From Ectocarpus siliculosus (taxonomy: Eukaryota; Sar; Phaeophyceae; Ectocarpales; Ectocarpaceae): 47,838 nucleotides of DNA. Below, one piece after another: positions 1 to 12,900 of this stretch. The notes beneath the pieces were generated by a model, which saw nothing but the letters and a program-made list of their open reading frames with translations, did not search any database and had not been told where the DNA came from. A program made the position numbers and the translations under genes. Numbering within the stretch: position 1 is the stretch's first letter; each line of letters begins with the position of its first letter. Where the stretch lies: NCBI GenBank assembly GCA_000310025.1, contig FN649735.1:3720261-3768098 (forward strand), in the 5' to 3' direction.

Positions 1-2450
1 GTATTGTTCATGTCTTGCGAGTGGTGGGGATGCTGCGGGTAGGTCACCGTAGCGATGCGTTTACCCGCCGCGATATATTCATTTTGATTGTTGTGTGGTG
101 CACGTTGCATTGTGTGAGGTCCGTCCGATAAGCAGGCTGTAGGCTAGACTGTCCTCACCGTTCTGAAGATGATAGACGCCAGATAATGTTACAGTTTAGA
201 GCAGAAAGAGCAGTGTTGTCTCAGCACGGAAACTGTGTTTCGTCGTCGGTCTAGAGGTAGATGTGGTGGTGTCGTTTTTGCTCCCCCGAGACAAGGGTTT
301 TCATACTCGTCCTTGGGGCGTTTTTCATCTTGCTCGATGCGTGTTGTCTGAGATGGTCGACTTTCATTGTCAATTCCCATGTACAGCCGTCCGTGCATGG
401 CACATATTTGGTAGCACTTGTTTCATTGAGCAGTATTCCGAATTTAGGATATGAACTCCCATGTGTAAGGGCATCATCAGCCATTCGTGCGTGACATCTC
501 TTGGATCGCACATTTTTCATTCAGCAGTGTTCCCGGGTTCGGATATTGATGGACCTGGGCAGCTTAGAGCAAGTCGTAAGAAACGAGGGAAAACTTGGCG
601 GGATGTAGACTGCTGTTGTTGTTGTGTCGAGCAGTGCAAGGGCACCGTATGTAGATGGCACACACGCCAGGTTTTCCATTGGCTTTCTGTCGACAGAGTG
701 ATGTCACAGTCTGACCAAGAATACAGTATAATAGATGTCATGTCCACTGTATCCTCGGTGGCGGCGACCATGTCGCTTCTTCTGAGAGCACGGTAAGGTT
801 TGCACGTTGTTTCCGGTGAATCTCAACGGACAAAAAATAACAATCCAAGGTTCTCCTTTGGGATGAATGCCAACGGGCAGGAGTGCCTAAGAAAAATCGA
901 AGGTTCGGAACGTCCTTCTTTTTGTAACGAGCCAAGCGCGAGCGCAAACATCGTATCTACCAGACAGCTTGAATTCCTACGGCCGAAAGTGAACAATATC
1001 CAAGGTTCTCCTTTCGAGTGACTTCCAGTAGGCGAAAGTGAAAAATCTAAGACCCTGGACTTCATGTAGTGAGGGAAAAAGCGAGCGCAACATCAAGCAC
1101 CAGAAGGTATGAATCCCAAGGGACGAGAGTGAACACCCGAAGGTTGTCCTTTAGAGTGAATGCCAATGTTCAAGAGTGAAAAATCGAAGGTTTTTCCTGC
1201 AGAGGGCGCACAGCGAGTGCAAGACTATACCAGAAAGCGTGAATCCAGTGGACGAAAAAAGGCAGCAATCCAAGGTTCTCCTTTCGAGTGAATGCCAATG
1301 GGCGCAAGTGAAAATTCAATATTCTGAACTTCCTGTAGCGAGCGTGTCAAACATCAGCCGTGTGATTCATAGGGTAGTGAGGGCAAGAGCCAAAAACAAT
1401 CGTTGCGACCCTTGTTCTCTGCGGAAGTACCTTATCTAGGGCATATTGGAGCCCGATGTTGGCATTGTGGAGCGACCCATGCACACAACACACACGCTAT
1501 GAAAGCATGAATGTCGACGTCCAAAAGTTGCCATAAGCTTGATCCGCATGCGCAAAATCTTATGGGAAAAACGATCCGGTTGCGTGCGCACCAAGACTCA
1601 CCGAGCCTTGCTGAAAAGAAACTCCGACCCCAATGTTTCCGGAACTCACATGCATGGTAAAGACCGCCGAAATGCCACGGCACCGCAAGACGGACTGCCG
1701 TTGAATAAATCCGAGCCCTTGTGCCATAACAGCGGTTGTTAGGTGGTGAAGCGTAGTACAGCGACGGGGCCGGATACGAGTTGTATGGCCAATCAGCAAA
1801 AGGTTAGGTGAACATTGGCGGGCAGCCCCGTGCTAGGGGGCACAATGTGCCTGCTCTCTCTCTTGAAATCTCCAGTTTTACCCTATGCGTTTTCGTCGAC
1901 GGACATGAAAACCATCATTTCACACCAGTTTCGACCGAACGAAGTGGTTGGCACCGCCGGTTCCATTTCAGTGAGGCGTGTCAACCATGCTGATGTCTCG
2001 GTTGCCGGTGGTCTTCATTTTCTTTGGAGAAACTCGTGCGGGGAAATGTGCCGATGGAAGATGGAAGGGTCTCATTTCCCGTCGGGTCAGGGTACATGCC
2101 CGACCGTCAGGATAGAATTCCAGAGAAAAACAGTCGCCATAGGATAATCAAGGTTTTCTTTTGACACGGCAGGGTGAAAGTGGGCGTCGACCAATCAGCT
2201 AGCTTTAGTTCACGCCATGACAAATCTACCCGGCTGAGTCGCAAATTGGACCAGGCTATGCTACACTACCCTGGTGTGTCACTTACCCAACATAAATCAA
2301 CGGGAGAAAGGTTACACAAAACTGCGGTATGTTTGACCAACACTTGAGAATAAGACGTTATCTTTCAACTGCTATCTCGTGTTCTTGACAGAACCGGAAC
2401 CCGACGTGTTCTTCGGAAGAAAAAAAACAATCTACGCTGGCCTCACAGAC
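1..2450. other. Gene-poor left flank
   Basis: No exon with convincing composition and splice sites was found here on either strand. The open frames are short, overlap on opposite strands, and carry no recognisable motif. The only structure seen is a degenerate tandem repeat around 840-1400, listed separately. The stretch lies downstream of the HIG1-domain gene (minus strand), so it could hold that gene's missing last exon or 3' UTR, but no stop-containing exon could be assigned. Confidence 0.4.
840..1400. repeat. Degenerate tandem repeat, four units
   Basis: The phrase CCAAGGTTCTCCTTT followed by a GAGTGAATGCCAA-like stretch recurs at about 844, 998, 1135 and 1265, giving spacings of roughly 154, 137 and 130 bp. 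Between them lie shared secondary phrases such as AAGTGAAAAATC and AGCGAGCGC. The copies are clearly diverged and have small length differences. No coding function is apparent; it looks like an old minisatellite. Confidence 0.75.
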
Positions 2451-2642
2451 CATGATTCGAAAACCTCAAAAATACACACGACGAACTACGTGCCCCCATC
2501 ATTATATAAAAAACTATTTAACACCGCACAGCTTTGGCACCTGCATGCATGAACGATGCGAGGGTCCACTCGCCGGCGAAACAACAAAAAACGCGCGCAC
2601 ACACACACACTGCGGTTACAACGAGACGAGATGCCACCAACA

Positions 2643-3055
2643 CGCCCGTCCGTTGTCCAAAACAAGTTACGCCAGGGAAGAACGAAGCAATAGCCCGGTG
2701 CGCCACCACAAGAACAAGAAAACCCAGTGTCCACCATGCCTGAGGTACAAGGACATCCTGAGCAGAGTCCCCGCCGCTATCCAAAAATCTACCACACAAA
2801 CAAGATCCGCGTGCACGGGCACTACCGGGTTTCCTCAGTCAGAGCGCCGCCTAAACGCGCGTCCGTTGTCCAAAAACAAATCACGCCAGGGAAGGAGAAA
2901 CAATGCCCCGGTGTGCAGTCACAAAAAAAAAAGCCAACGTTCATCATGTCTGAGGTACAAACGCATCCTGAGCCACGTCCCCGCCTTTATCCTACCACAT
3001 GAACAATATCTGCCGGCACCGGCACCACGGGGTTTCCCCAGTCAAACGCTCCACG
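2643..3055. repeat. Two-copy direct tandem duplication, period 213 bp
   Basis: Unit 1 begins with CGCCCGTCCGTTGTCC at 2643 and unit 2 with CGCGCGTCCGTTGTCC at 2856. The alignment continues through shared blocks (ACGCCAGGGAAG, TGAGGTACAA, CATCCTGAGC, GGGTTTCC). The period is a multiple of three, so one plus-strand frame stays open through both copies from 2452 to 3273. The encoded peptide is rich in R, K, S, P and H with no family resemblance, so the open frame is probably chance. Confidence 0.8.
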
Positions 3056-3794
3056 ATCAGATTCATTTTCGGCCGTCCTCTATTGCTACCGCTTCGGCCT
3101 GGGCGGTTGGGGGCGGTACCCCAGACCACCGGTTGGTCTGCTTGCTTATGGCTTCCATTTTTCCCTCCACCGTCTGCCTGGTCATCTTTCGAGTCAACAA
3201 ATCGTCAGGTCAGCGAGGCGGGAGGGAGGGGGGGGGGGGGGGGTTACTTGCGTGGTGCTTGACGCCATCTTGACAGTTCAATGCATCGCAGTCGAGAGGG
3301 AGAACACCTATTTGTACCCTCCCAAGGATTGCTGGGCCACTCTGACGAACAACATCCGACACATGGTGCATCTCCACATCATGTTTTGGGGAAAGGGACA
3401 GCGCAACACGCACACCAAGGTGCAAGGAGGACGGAAGCCGTTCGGATCGCAGCACGGTCAACAAATTGGCACACACAGGATTACCACACAACACAAAAAA
3501 CACCCCTGATAGGTGACTCCCGACATCCAAGTTATCGGCAGCATGGAGGGTGTGGCTGCTACCTGTTTCGGCCCGGGCGACTTGTACACATGGGAACACG
3601 ACCGCGAACGCGAGTATTGGCGAACCCTGCTTAAGTTGGCAGCCTAGTCGACTTGCCCTTCCGCATCTGCTTGTATGCATAGGTTTCATCACACGCGTGG
3701 GCGCCCGGCCATGAAGAAACTTCCTAAAACCCAGAAAGAGACAGCCAAGAGGTACCCATAGGGGCGACAGAAAAAATCTATTCCTGTTGCGTAC

Positions 3795-5925
3795 CTCCGG
3801 TGGCCCCGCCATGTAGAACCCCGCCGTCATTACCAAGATCGTAAATCCCTGTGCGACGACCCGGCCCCTCATAAGCTTCTGCGAAAGCTGCTTGTTGCCC
3901 TGCTTGAAAGAGTAGATTCCTGCGACCCGACAGCATGCACCAGTACACGTGCGGGGTATGCTTGTGTCGGTTCAACGTAGCAGGCAAAGAAAAAACACAA
4001 ATTACTCAGCGTGTATCTGATAAACCGAATTTAACGACGACCACAACCAGAACAGAAAAATATCATAGGGAAAAACCGGAGGGGAGACGCATGCCACACA
4101 CATATCACGGAGACAAAGGTGACGGAGATGTATGGAGTACAGACCTTATGGATGGGCACGAGAGAAAATGACCACACAGAATCACCAATTGCAAGGAAAT
4201 TCGCATATTGCCTCGCCAGAAACAGGAGGCACAACCGGCGTGGCGATGCTTCCCTCTGCGCTACGCTGGGCCCACCCGCAATTTCTCCTTTGCGTCGAGC
4301 CCCCTCTGCCGCGGACGCTTCGTGTTCCCGCTATTTAGTCTAGATCTGACGATTCGCACTGGCCAGCTAATGCATATGTCGTGGTTAACAACTCCATTGG
4401 TTAAGGATATGTATGGTTTTCGTTAAGCAGGCAAACGTGTTCTCATGCCGGGGAAAGTGTCCTTAAGGTTGATACCCCTCCTTACGTTGAACATTCTGCG
4501 AGCCACCATGCCTGTGAAAAAAAAGTTGTCCTTGACCGGGGGAGTGTCCCAAAATATGGGGTCCTCAACCGAGACATGACTGTATCCCTACAACAAAACA
4601 GGGCAAGCAGCAAGGCAGAAGATGGCCATAAAACACACACCCAACCAAGGTCAAAGGGGGAGTGGCAGGGAACCACAATCACATGCGGCGAGTTGTATAC
4701 CCCTTACGTCAAGATGTATCTAAAAGCTGCACCAAACCACCACGAACAATGCGATCCACAGGGTATCCACAATCGCACGAGGAGCGAATGTCCCCTGGGG
4801 AAGTAATGAAATCGTATGCACCCTTACCCTAGCCCCAACCCCAACTTTTCCGATTCTGTACAATACTACCCAGCACAAACCTGGGTAGACTACTTGTAAT
4901 GCGTATGACAGATACGATCAAAGTCCCTCCGCGAGCATCTGGGGTTTCGCCTTCAACTCAGGTAGACTAAACTCAGATAGACTTAATAGTCTTTAGTGCC
5001 ATAGAAAAACACGCGCGATTCGGCCATGTTACGGGGAGAAGCGCCTCAGCTATGCGAACCTGACGAGAAAGTGGTCACGTTGCATATAATGTACTTCTAG
5101 CAGTGTTCAGGCAGGGGACATCACAGCAGTACCAACTATCGTAGTCTACCGCCGCAGTACATTTCGCTGTCTCACGAAATACAGCTGTGCGCTACCAGAG
5201 CAGCAGTGCTTCTGTCTCTTGTGCTAAGGGATCAGAAGAGGGAACGAGCACAGAGAGGCCCATCCTGCTAGGGTAATTTTTTTACGCGATAATTGTGGTT
5301 GGTACGACGGGCTTGTAGTTCGCGAAGCCGTGTGCTACTAAGCCCTCAAGGGTTGTGCTGGCTGCTGCTGCTGCTGCCTGCTGCTGCCAGCGCAGAGACC
5401 AAAAACGGGTGTCTCGTCGAACTCCGATATGTTGGCGACTAGAAAGAAACAAAAGAAGGGCGGCAACCTCTGGCCAGCGTCCGCCGTCAACAAGAGTTTG
5501 ACAGCCAGAGTGTTAGCAACAGCAAAAGCGCCTCCTCTTTCCGCTGGTCGGTCACGAGACAACGGGGCCGGTTGGAATGACGGGCAGCGGAGTGTTGCGG
5601 AGATTCACAGGTTTGAAAACAGAAAACATGTTACAAGTCGACTCTGCTTGTAGCTCCCCAAAGCTACGACTACAGGGAAGTTTCAACCTACCCTCCTTCC
5701 CGGTACTGCCTCCGCTATTGCACGTAACTGACAGATGTGTCTCGCCGTGTGCTACATCTCTGCTGACGCGTTGCTGTGTTGGTGGCGAAGCATGCTGCTC
5801 TTGGAAAACATCGCCATACCTGACACCAAGAATCCCACTGTCGCCAAGGCCCCGATCGGCACCAGAGGCTCCTTTTTCCCCTTCACCGCCAACTTCTCAA
5901 AAAAAGAGGGTGCTCGCTCGTCCAT
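3795..5925 (-). CDS. HIG1-domain (hypoxia-induced family) mitochondrial protein, two exons, C-terminus open
   Basis: Exons on the minus strand are 5820-5925 (35 codons plus 1 nt) and 3795-3919 (2 nt plus 41 codons). Donor TCAG|GTATGG and acceptor CGCAG|GAATC join in phase. The joined protein reads KEPLVPIGALATVGFLVSG, then IYSFKQGNKQLSQKLMRGR and VVAQGFTILVMTAG. This is the HIG_1_N pattern: a KEPLVPIG entry, a first membrane helix, a basic loop with an MR-R-R/VVAQG motif, and a second helix. Family members (HIGD1, Rcf1) sit in the mitochondrial inner membrane and associate with respiratory complexes III and IV. I chose the start at 5925 because it has a strong ACCATGG context and gives the usual short N-terminus; an in-frame ATG at 6027 would add 34 residues. 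After residue E the sequence GTACGC looks like a donor, but no last exon was found. Without splicing the frame runs open to 3210. The 1.9 kb intron holds a possible telomere-like repeat copy. Confidence 0.82.
4816..4871 (+). repeat. Possible fifth, weak copy of the telomere-like dispersed element
   Basis: The sequence has a degenerate CCCTTACCCTAGCCCCAACCC core followed by an AACTTTTCCGATTC-like tail, matching the order seen in the copy at 31368. It lacks the GGGGGCACGCAGA lead. It lies in the HIG1 gene intron. Confidence 0.4.
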
Positions 5926-6282
5926 GGTCACCATGATAGAATCGTCTGTACCACGAGCGCGCAACTTAGCAGCTTGTGCAATTGCTGTGCCTCTTCTTGC
6001 TTTGTCTTTAGGTATGGAAGATGACAAAATAGAGCGAAGCGGTCTTTAAGTGCGTGGCGGGGGCATCCGTCAACGAGAATATGTGCATGGGGTACATCTA
6101 ATAGTCGCGTAGCCCCCATGTGTGCTTCAACACGACACCCAGCACACACAGCACACAGCAGACAGGACATTCTGCATTGCTTGTTTCTGTCTGGTGTGAG
6201 GACGAGAAGTAGTACCCGCAGAAGAAGCTGGACGGGCGCGTGGAGTGCTCGTCTTACGTGAACCGCTTGCTGTCGAATCGAA
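5926..6282. promoter_or_regulatory. Candidate bidirectional promoter between HIG1 gene and coiled-coil gene
   Basis: The two modelled start codons (5925 on the minus strand, 6283 on the plus strand) point away from each other with 357 bp between them. Both 5' UTRs and any core promoters should therefore lie in this interval. I see no clear TATA box. The assignment depends on the HIG1 start and on the short first exon of the coiled-coil gene, so it is an inference from layout. Confidence 0.4.
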
Positions 6283-6941
6283 ATGTCTGCAAGCGGTGGA
6301 GGGAGTTACAACATGGAGGTGAGTTTCTCGAAAGGATCAACGGCCGGCTGGCTTCGACAACAACAGCATGTGTAGTTGCTCTCACACCAGGGGCTTACAG
6401 AAAGAGTCCATCCAGTTGAATACCATCCAAGGCACAAACTAGCACTTCGCGAGGGCTGTCATTCTGCGACGCTGGTGTGCTATCGCCGGGATTGGCCACT
6501 GAAACAACATTGGGGCTTCTGGGTGGTGCTGCTGCGTTACATGTACATGCAGCAGCGGCCTTTTGCTCCGTACAGCGGCCTGTTGCTCCGTGGTCACCTG
6601 GCAAAGTTGTCTTCGCACCAGTTGTTCCTGAGCATCTCGCTCTTCGGCAATGCCACTCCACGAAGTGTGCAGACTACAGCATCAACACTCTGCGCCGCAT
6701 TACCGTCAACTCGGTCTTCGCTGGACCCTGCAGCTTTTTTTTTTCCCAGGCATTTCGTGTTACCAAATTTGAATTTTAAACATCTTGTACAACCTTCCGC
6801 AGGGTGTCGTTGTACAACCCTCCGCAGGGTGTCGTTGTACAACCTTCCGCAGGGTGTGGGCACCGGCACACACAAAGCGTAGACGACAAGCAGTATCAGA
6901 GAGAAAAAGGCCGCCATGTGTGCATGTACATGCAAATGCCC

Positions 6942-6977
<36 letters not shown>

Positions 6978-9900
6978 TGGTCGGTAACCAAGGCAAACGT
7001 TGCGTTGTGTACCAGTTAGACACAATCCACTCGTGTATGATGTCCTGGTGATGGATGCGACGGGACAAAAAAAAAAAGAACAACGGTAGCATCGTCAGGC
7101 TTGCGGACAGCAGTACGGATTTTCGTTTTTCGCGCCCTCAACATGAAGCCTACCGCAAAGGGCCATGAGATGGCACCGGTCTGAGATATTGCACCCAGGA
7201 TTCTTGAAGTAGCTACCGAAACTATTGTGAACTATTTAAGGGCCCAGAACAGGGGTTTTGACGCTGGCTCTTTTCTCATACTTTAATCCAACACAAGAAA
7301 GAAAACAACCTTCCCGCAGGAGGTACCTGGTAATTAGTACTGTTATCAGTAGAGGACACCATGAACAGGCGTTGTGCGTGCTGGCACGTTCAGGCTTGCT
7401 ACTGGAGCTGAAATATCGAAGGTCGCAGCAACCTCTGAAAACAGTCCGAAATCTGCGCCGGAACCAAGCGGCATCCAACATTTGTCACGGCCGTGCTCAC
7501 CGCCACTGACCTTATTTGAACGCCTGCCGTTTTGGCTCTTTTGACTTGAAATTAGAATGGGGCGAATTTTTATCTTGATTTCAAAGTGGGCGTGCGGAGG
7601 TAGGCGCGTGAAATGTATGTTTTTAGCAGCCTCTACTGTCGCCCTGTGCAGGATTCAACGATTTCTGTTTTTTGCGATGCCTTCCGACTGGTCTTGTGTG
7701 TCTGTTGTACAGTTTCTGGTGCTCTTGCGTATGTTTTCAAAATTGGTCTACATCGAACTTGCTGTTCTGGGGGCCATTAAGGCGCACTGGGGGTCGCAGG
7801 TCTCCTCTTCCAAAATCCAGGAAACACCTGCGTATCTCAGTTTTCCAAAGTCTACAAATAACTCCTGTACGAAACTTCAATCGCAAATTAATCGTCCGCG
7901 CACCCCCCCTCGTAGACAATGTTTGTATCTGAGATTGTAGCCCTTGCGATACAAGTAGGGGGCCCGATATAAGGCGGTGTAGTGCGTGGTGAAGAAAACC
8001 GCCTTATATCGGGCAGCCGCCTTATACGTGTATAAGGCGGTAACCGCCTTATACACGGTCTGAGATTGGCCCAATAGGGCGGTGACCGCCTAACTTAAAT
8101 CAGATGAAGAAAGCAGGTTTCAGCGTATTGGGCATCACCTCACGGCGCGTCGCTGAGTGGAAGAAATGGTCACGCGTCATGCATTCACGCGTGTAGAACG
8201 AACAAGATTGCTTGCAATTGTTTGAGTGTCGTTTGCAGCGGTATGTACGTCTACATCTGATGCCGTACGACCCCGCTGGGAGTGTACAGCAGAATGTACA
8301 TCTGCATCCAAACAATACCGCCGCACAAGGCTCTGGTAGAGAAGACGAATAACGTGTCCAACCAAACCAAAGTGTAGTTTCCAGTTCAAGCGGTGATCAA
8401 ATGGGACTACGGCTCAGTGCATGCTCCGGGCCGACGGCGTGTGTGCAAAGAGTGATGTGCCCGCGCTCGTTCGCATCGAATTCCTCCGCGTAAAAAATAC
8501 GGTTTCGTGCGGCCGAACACAAAAAGTGTGTGCGCTCCTACAGTAGGGTTGTAATCCGTTACGCCAGGGCGTTGTGTTGACCACTCCTTCAGGTGGCTTG
8601 GACCACAAAGGTACAGGTGTTTCAGAGAGGGGCGTAGTGATGCGAAGATGATCACCGCCTTATATCGGATTTTACTTGGGTAGTTACCGCCTTATACAGG
8701 GAGATTGCCGATATAAGGCGGTGCCGCCTTATATCGGGTCTGAGTTGTGTGCGCCAATTTCAGCCGCCTTATATCGGACAACCGCCTTATATCGGGCCCC
8801 CTACTGTACACTGTAGACTCGCGGTCAGGCATATGTAGGTCTAGCCCCAAGCAAAGGTGCTTGAAGCGTTCGAAAATCGGACCGCACAGCAGCTTCAAAA
8901 ATCCTGCTTGGAGCTCACCGATCTCGATGATACAAGGATCGTTTGGGAAATCGCGGACCGCGAGTCTACAGTGTATCGCAAGGGCTACATTCTCAGATAC
9001 TAACATTGTCTGCGGGGGGGGGTGCGCGGACGATTGGTTTGCGATTGAAGTTTCGTACGGAGATAGACTTTGGAAAACTGAGATATGCAGGGTTTCCTGG
9101 ATTTTGGAAGAGGAGACCTGCGATCCCCAGTGCGCCCTTAATGGCATTTCCTTCCCGAGGTCGGCGAGCTGGCACCGCCGGTCGGAGAGATGGCACCGGT
9201 GTGAAAACAAAAACACTCGCCATCTCTCCGCGTTTTCCGTTCAGGTAGTCTTTTTGGGTGGTGTGTGTCGTATTGTAGCATCAGACCTAGGCTGCTAAAG
9301 AGGATTTGAAAGTGTCCAATATTTATTTGCTGTTGAAATGCAATCATTGTGCCTTCGATTGCTCATGAGCTCATGGGTTCGCACACCTTCTTCCAAGACT
9401 CCCCCCTGCTTGAACTGGGGGACTGCTGTACACAGCAGACAGGCAGGCATCCCTATTTCCCATCAATGGGCCTACGGGGGAGAGTATTATTGATAGCAAC
9501 ATCTGAAATTCTTCTCCCGGGGGGCGGGGGGCTGCCATAAACAGATCGCCCCCCGACCTCTGACGCAGATGTGCTGTTTACGCAATAATTGTACGCGCGC
9601 CGTCTCACAGGAGACCATGGCATTCATCCGGTGGTGCTTGGTGCTTGGTCTGCTGTGTGAATGGTTGCCGTTTCCAGGCGGCTGCGAAGGAACAAGCCCT
9701 GAGGGACGAGCTGGTGCAGAGGCAGGGCAAGTTAGGTGCCGCTCGCGCGGAAGTCGAAGACACCAACAAGACTCGCGTGACGCTGTCGGGTGAGCTATCA
9801 CCAGATGTGTGGTTCGCCAAGAACCCGCGCGGACCAGGGAAATGGTATTTGTAATTTTTTTCTCAACAGCAAGTTTGCATTACGTCTCGCCGGCTACTCC

Positions 9901-12900
9901 GGAACACCGGGGTAGAAAGGCCAAGAACAGTGAAAGGCGTGGCGGCAGGGTTCGTACACCCTTAAAAAAAGAAACAGCAACGAAGGCTATACTCACCGCG
10001 AGAATGTTGTATGCCGGCATAACAGCCGGTACTGCCGGCGGCACTCAAAAACACCAGACAAGCCGCGGAACAAGGTGTCAATTCATTCCTAGGCCAAGAT
10101 TTTCTCTTTTCCAGCCCCAAGATACGTGCGGGTTCGCTTCGGAAGCCGTAGAAACAGTTGCGCTAGGTGCGGACAGCAGAAATCCTGGCGCGGATTGACC
10201 TACAGTATTGTAGTGCCTCCAGCCCGAAGACAGCAACAAGTCGGTTTCTTTCAGGGTAGCGCGGCGATTGGAGGCCGGCTCTTTGATTTCCGTGTGTGGA
10301 TTCGCGGTCGGTTTGTCGGTGCTGTTGTTGTTGTCGTCGCCACTGGCTCCACGGCAAGAAACTTCTCTGCCCATCCACCCAGATATACACATGCACGCCG
10401 CTCCACAGAAGACACATCTCGAAATGCCCAGAATGAGGAAAATGCTCTTATTTAGTCTATCCAACACCGCAGCTAGTGGAGACAATGTTTAAGGTGAGGA
10501 ACCAGGCAGAGCGAAGCGCTTTTGTTGGAGCTTTGGCATGCTGTTTGTCCGCGGTTTTTTTACCTCGTTTTCATCTACAGTACCGACTGCTACACCCATC
10601 GTCTGCAGGTGAGTATGCCGATGCGTCTGGAGTGTTGCGCCGGGCGATGAAGGAATTGGACTTCACGCGCAAGCAAATTTACGACGAACAGACCGAGCGG
10701 AAGAGCTTGTTGCATGTCAAGGTGAGATACCACAGCACCCACAGCAACACATTCATGGGACTTTCATGGCCCAGAGTTACCGGAACCCTTTCGCACATAT
10801 CGCCGTGGCATTCAGATAAAAGGTTTCACAGAAGTCGTTGACCTGGCTCAACTTCGACGCAAGGGCTGGGTGAAGTTTTCTTTCTCCCAGCCCCTCTTCC
10901 GCCCCATCTAAGGACCGCTTTTCACACAGCTGTTCCGCTTCTAAATTTCCAAATTTCCAAATTCCGACTTTGCAGCAACTCGTTCCAAATTTGTCGGTGC
11001 CAGTAGTTTTCAGTCCCCATTTTCCACATTCTTTTCCTCGGCTACAAATCGAGGTTCTTTGTACGGTCTACGGATTTGGAAGTTTGGAATTTGGAAGCAA
11101 AGGCCCTAACCCTCTGGCAACAATGTCTACCGATTCGTCTACCTCAGCGGAAAGGGTGTACTGTCGTTTCGAGGGTTGGCTCCGTGACCGAACAACTGAA
11201 CAGATATTTTAATCACGGGTACAGTACAGCCTTTAGGTGCTCGTCCTTGATACGTGTTTTTCTTGCTCCCTGGCCCCGTTTCCATGTTGTCTCTTCGAGT
11301 GGTACCAGTCGTTGAATCTGCAATCCCTCTGTTTAATTAATCTGTCTGTGAATGAATGAGGTGTCGTCGCCTCTTTTGCTTGTATGAATGCTTTGCCTCA
11401 CGCTCCGTTGTCGTTGTCTCAGTCTCTCTCCCCACCCCCCCCCTCTCTCTCTCCTCTGTGGTTCTACCTACATTTTTTCTTCGTTCCGTGTGTCTGTTTG
11501 TTTTCCTCCCTGCCTCGTTTCCGACACCCGGTGCTTGAAGAAGCGCAACCTAGAGCGTGCTGTCAAGAAGCTCGAGGATACTTTGGAAGAAAGGTAAGGT
11601 CGATGGCATGATTTTTTTCGAAAAAGATCCCCACCCGGTGATCATTACTGAGGGTTGGAGATAGGGTAGGACATCGTTAACGAGGGTGTAGTTCGTCTTT
11701 TGCCGACCACCGCTAGTTTGCCACGCGATTGGCTTATGTCGTAACGTGCACGGTGCATTGCATGCGTAGTCATCAGCCCCCTTGTAGTTCTAGAAGTTTT
11801 ATTGTGCAAAGGCTTGAGAAGATACTGTTCTCAACCGCGTAATCATATTCTTCCAGGATGCGGTTGTAGCTCATGAATCACGCCGTAAAGAGTGTGTTGA
11901 TGATACATTCCGTGTCCTGTCCCTTTCTCATCATATTTATCATATTTCTTTCATGGGATCATGCATGTCCTTTGAACTACCGACCTTTGCCTCTACCATT
12001 GTCTGCCCTCCCGACAACACACCTTTGTTGTTCTGGTTTGTCGCTGGATGAAGGTGCTCAGACAGACAAACGCTTGTGGTACCTGAGCCACGTACGTAGT
12101 TTATCGCTTGGTTTCATGCTCTTTGGGCCGATTTGTGACGGTCTCCGCCAACGCTGCCCTTTTCATTCCCTCTCCGGGGTTTGTTTTCCCTTCCCAACGA
12201 AAAGACGTGTCTGGACAGAAGCTTGGGAGCGTAGGCTGGAAGACTTGCGTCAAGCGGTGACTGTAGCGGGGGAAGCTGCTCTCGAAGTGGTGAGATCTTC
12301 AAGGGCGCTGTATATTTTTTGTCGTGATGGAGCTTTCAGTGTATTTGGCGGAGGGTACAGGTATATCACATAGACTTGTTGTTCTTGCACATGTTGAACA
12401 TCAAGCGTCTTCACAGGTTGAAAGTAGGTTCTTCATTTGGCGTTCATATCGCAATGAATTGGGGGCTCGTATATTGGTTATCGCGGGTGCCGTGTTCAAG
12501 ACGTAGGAAAATCGATCGAGATTGAGATGGACAGCTGAGTGAGATAATCCAACGTGCGTGTGAATGAGTTTGCAGAGATTCCATCAAGCAGAGAGATTTC
12601 GGGGGCATCGCCGGGGCTCGATTCGTGATACAGGAGAAGTGTACTGCGATGTACCCTCTGGGAAGGCGGGTTTGCAGAATTCCTGAAGCAAGTGAATCGG
12701 ATATGACTTGTCTCGGCGGTTGGTGTGTAGGTGCGGAAAGGTTTTGGGTTTGATCATGCCCAGCCGATGCGAGAACTCGTAATCCCGTCCTTTGATCTTC
12801 TTTCACAAAGTTAGCATCGCCGTACTCGATCTCCAGCAGTTTGTTCCGTGTTTCGATCCCAAAAGATGGTCTCTGACCAAAAAACTGGCCCCGCATGATC

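Noticed and set aside
8747-9298. Plus-strand frame of 183 codons
   Set aside because: It lies across the MITE end, fold-back loop and right arm; related peptides arise from the left arm because of the inverted repeat, not because of a gene.
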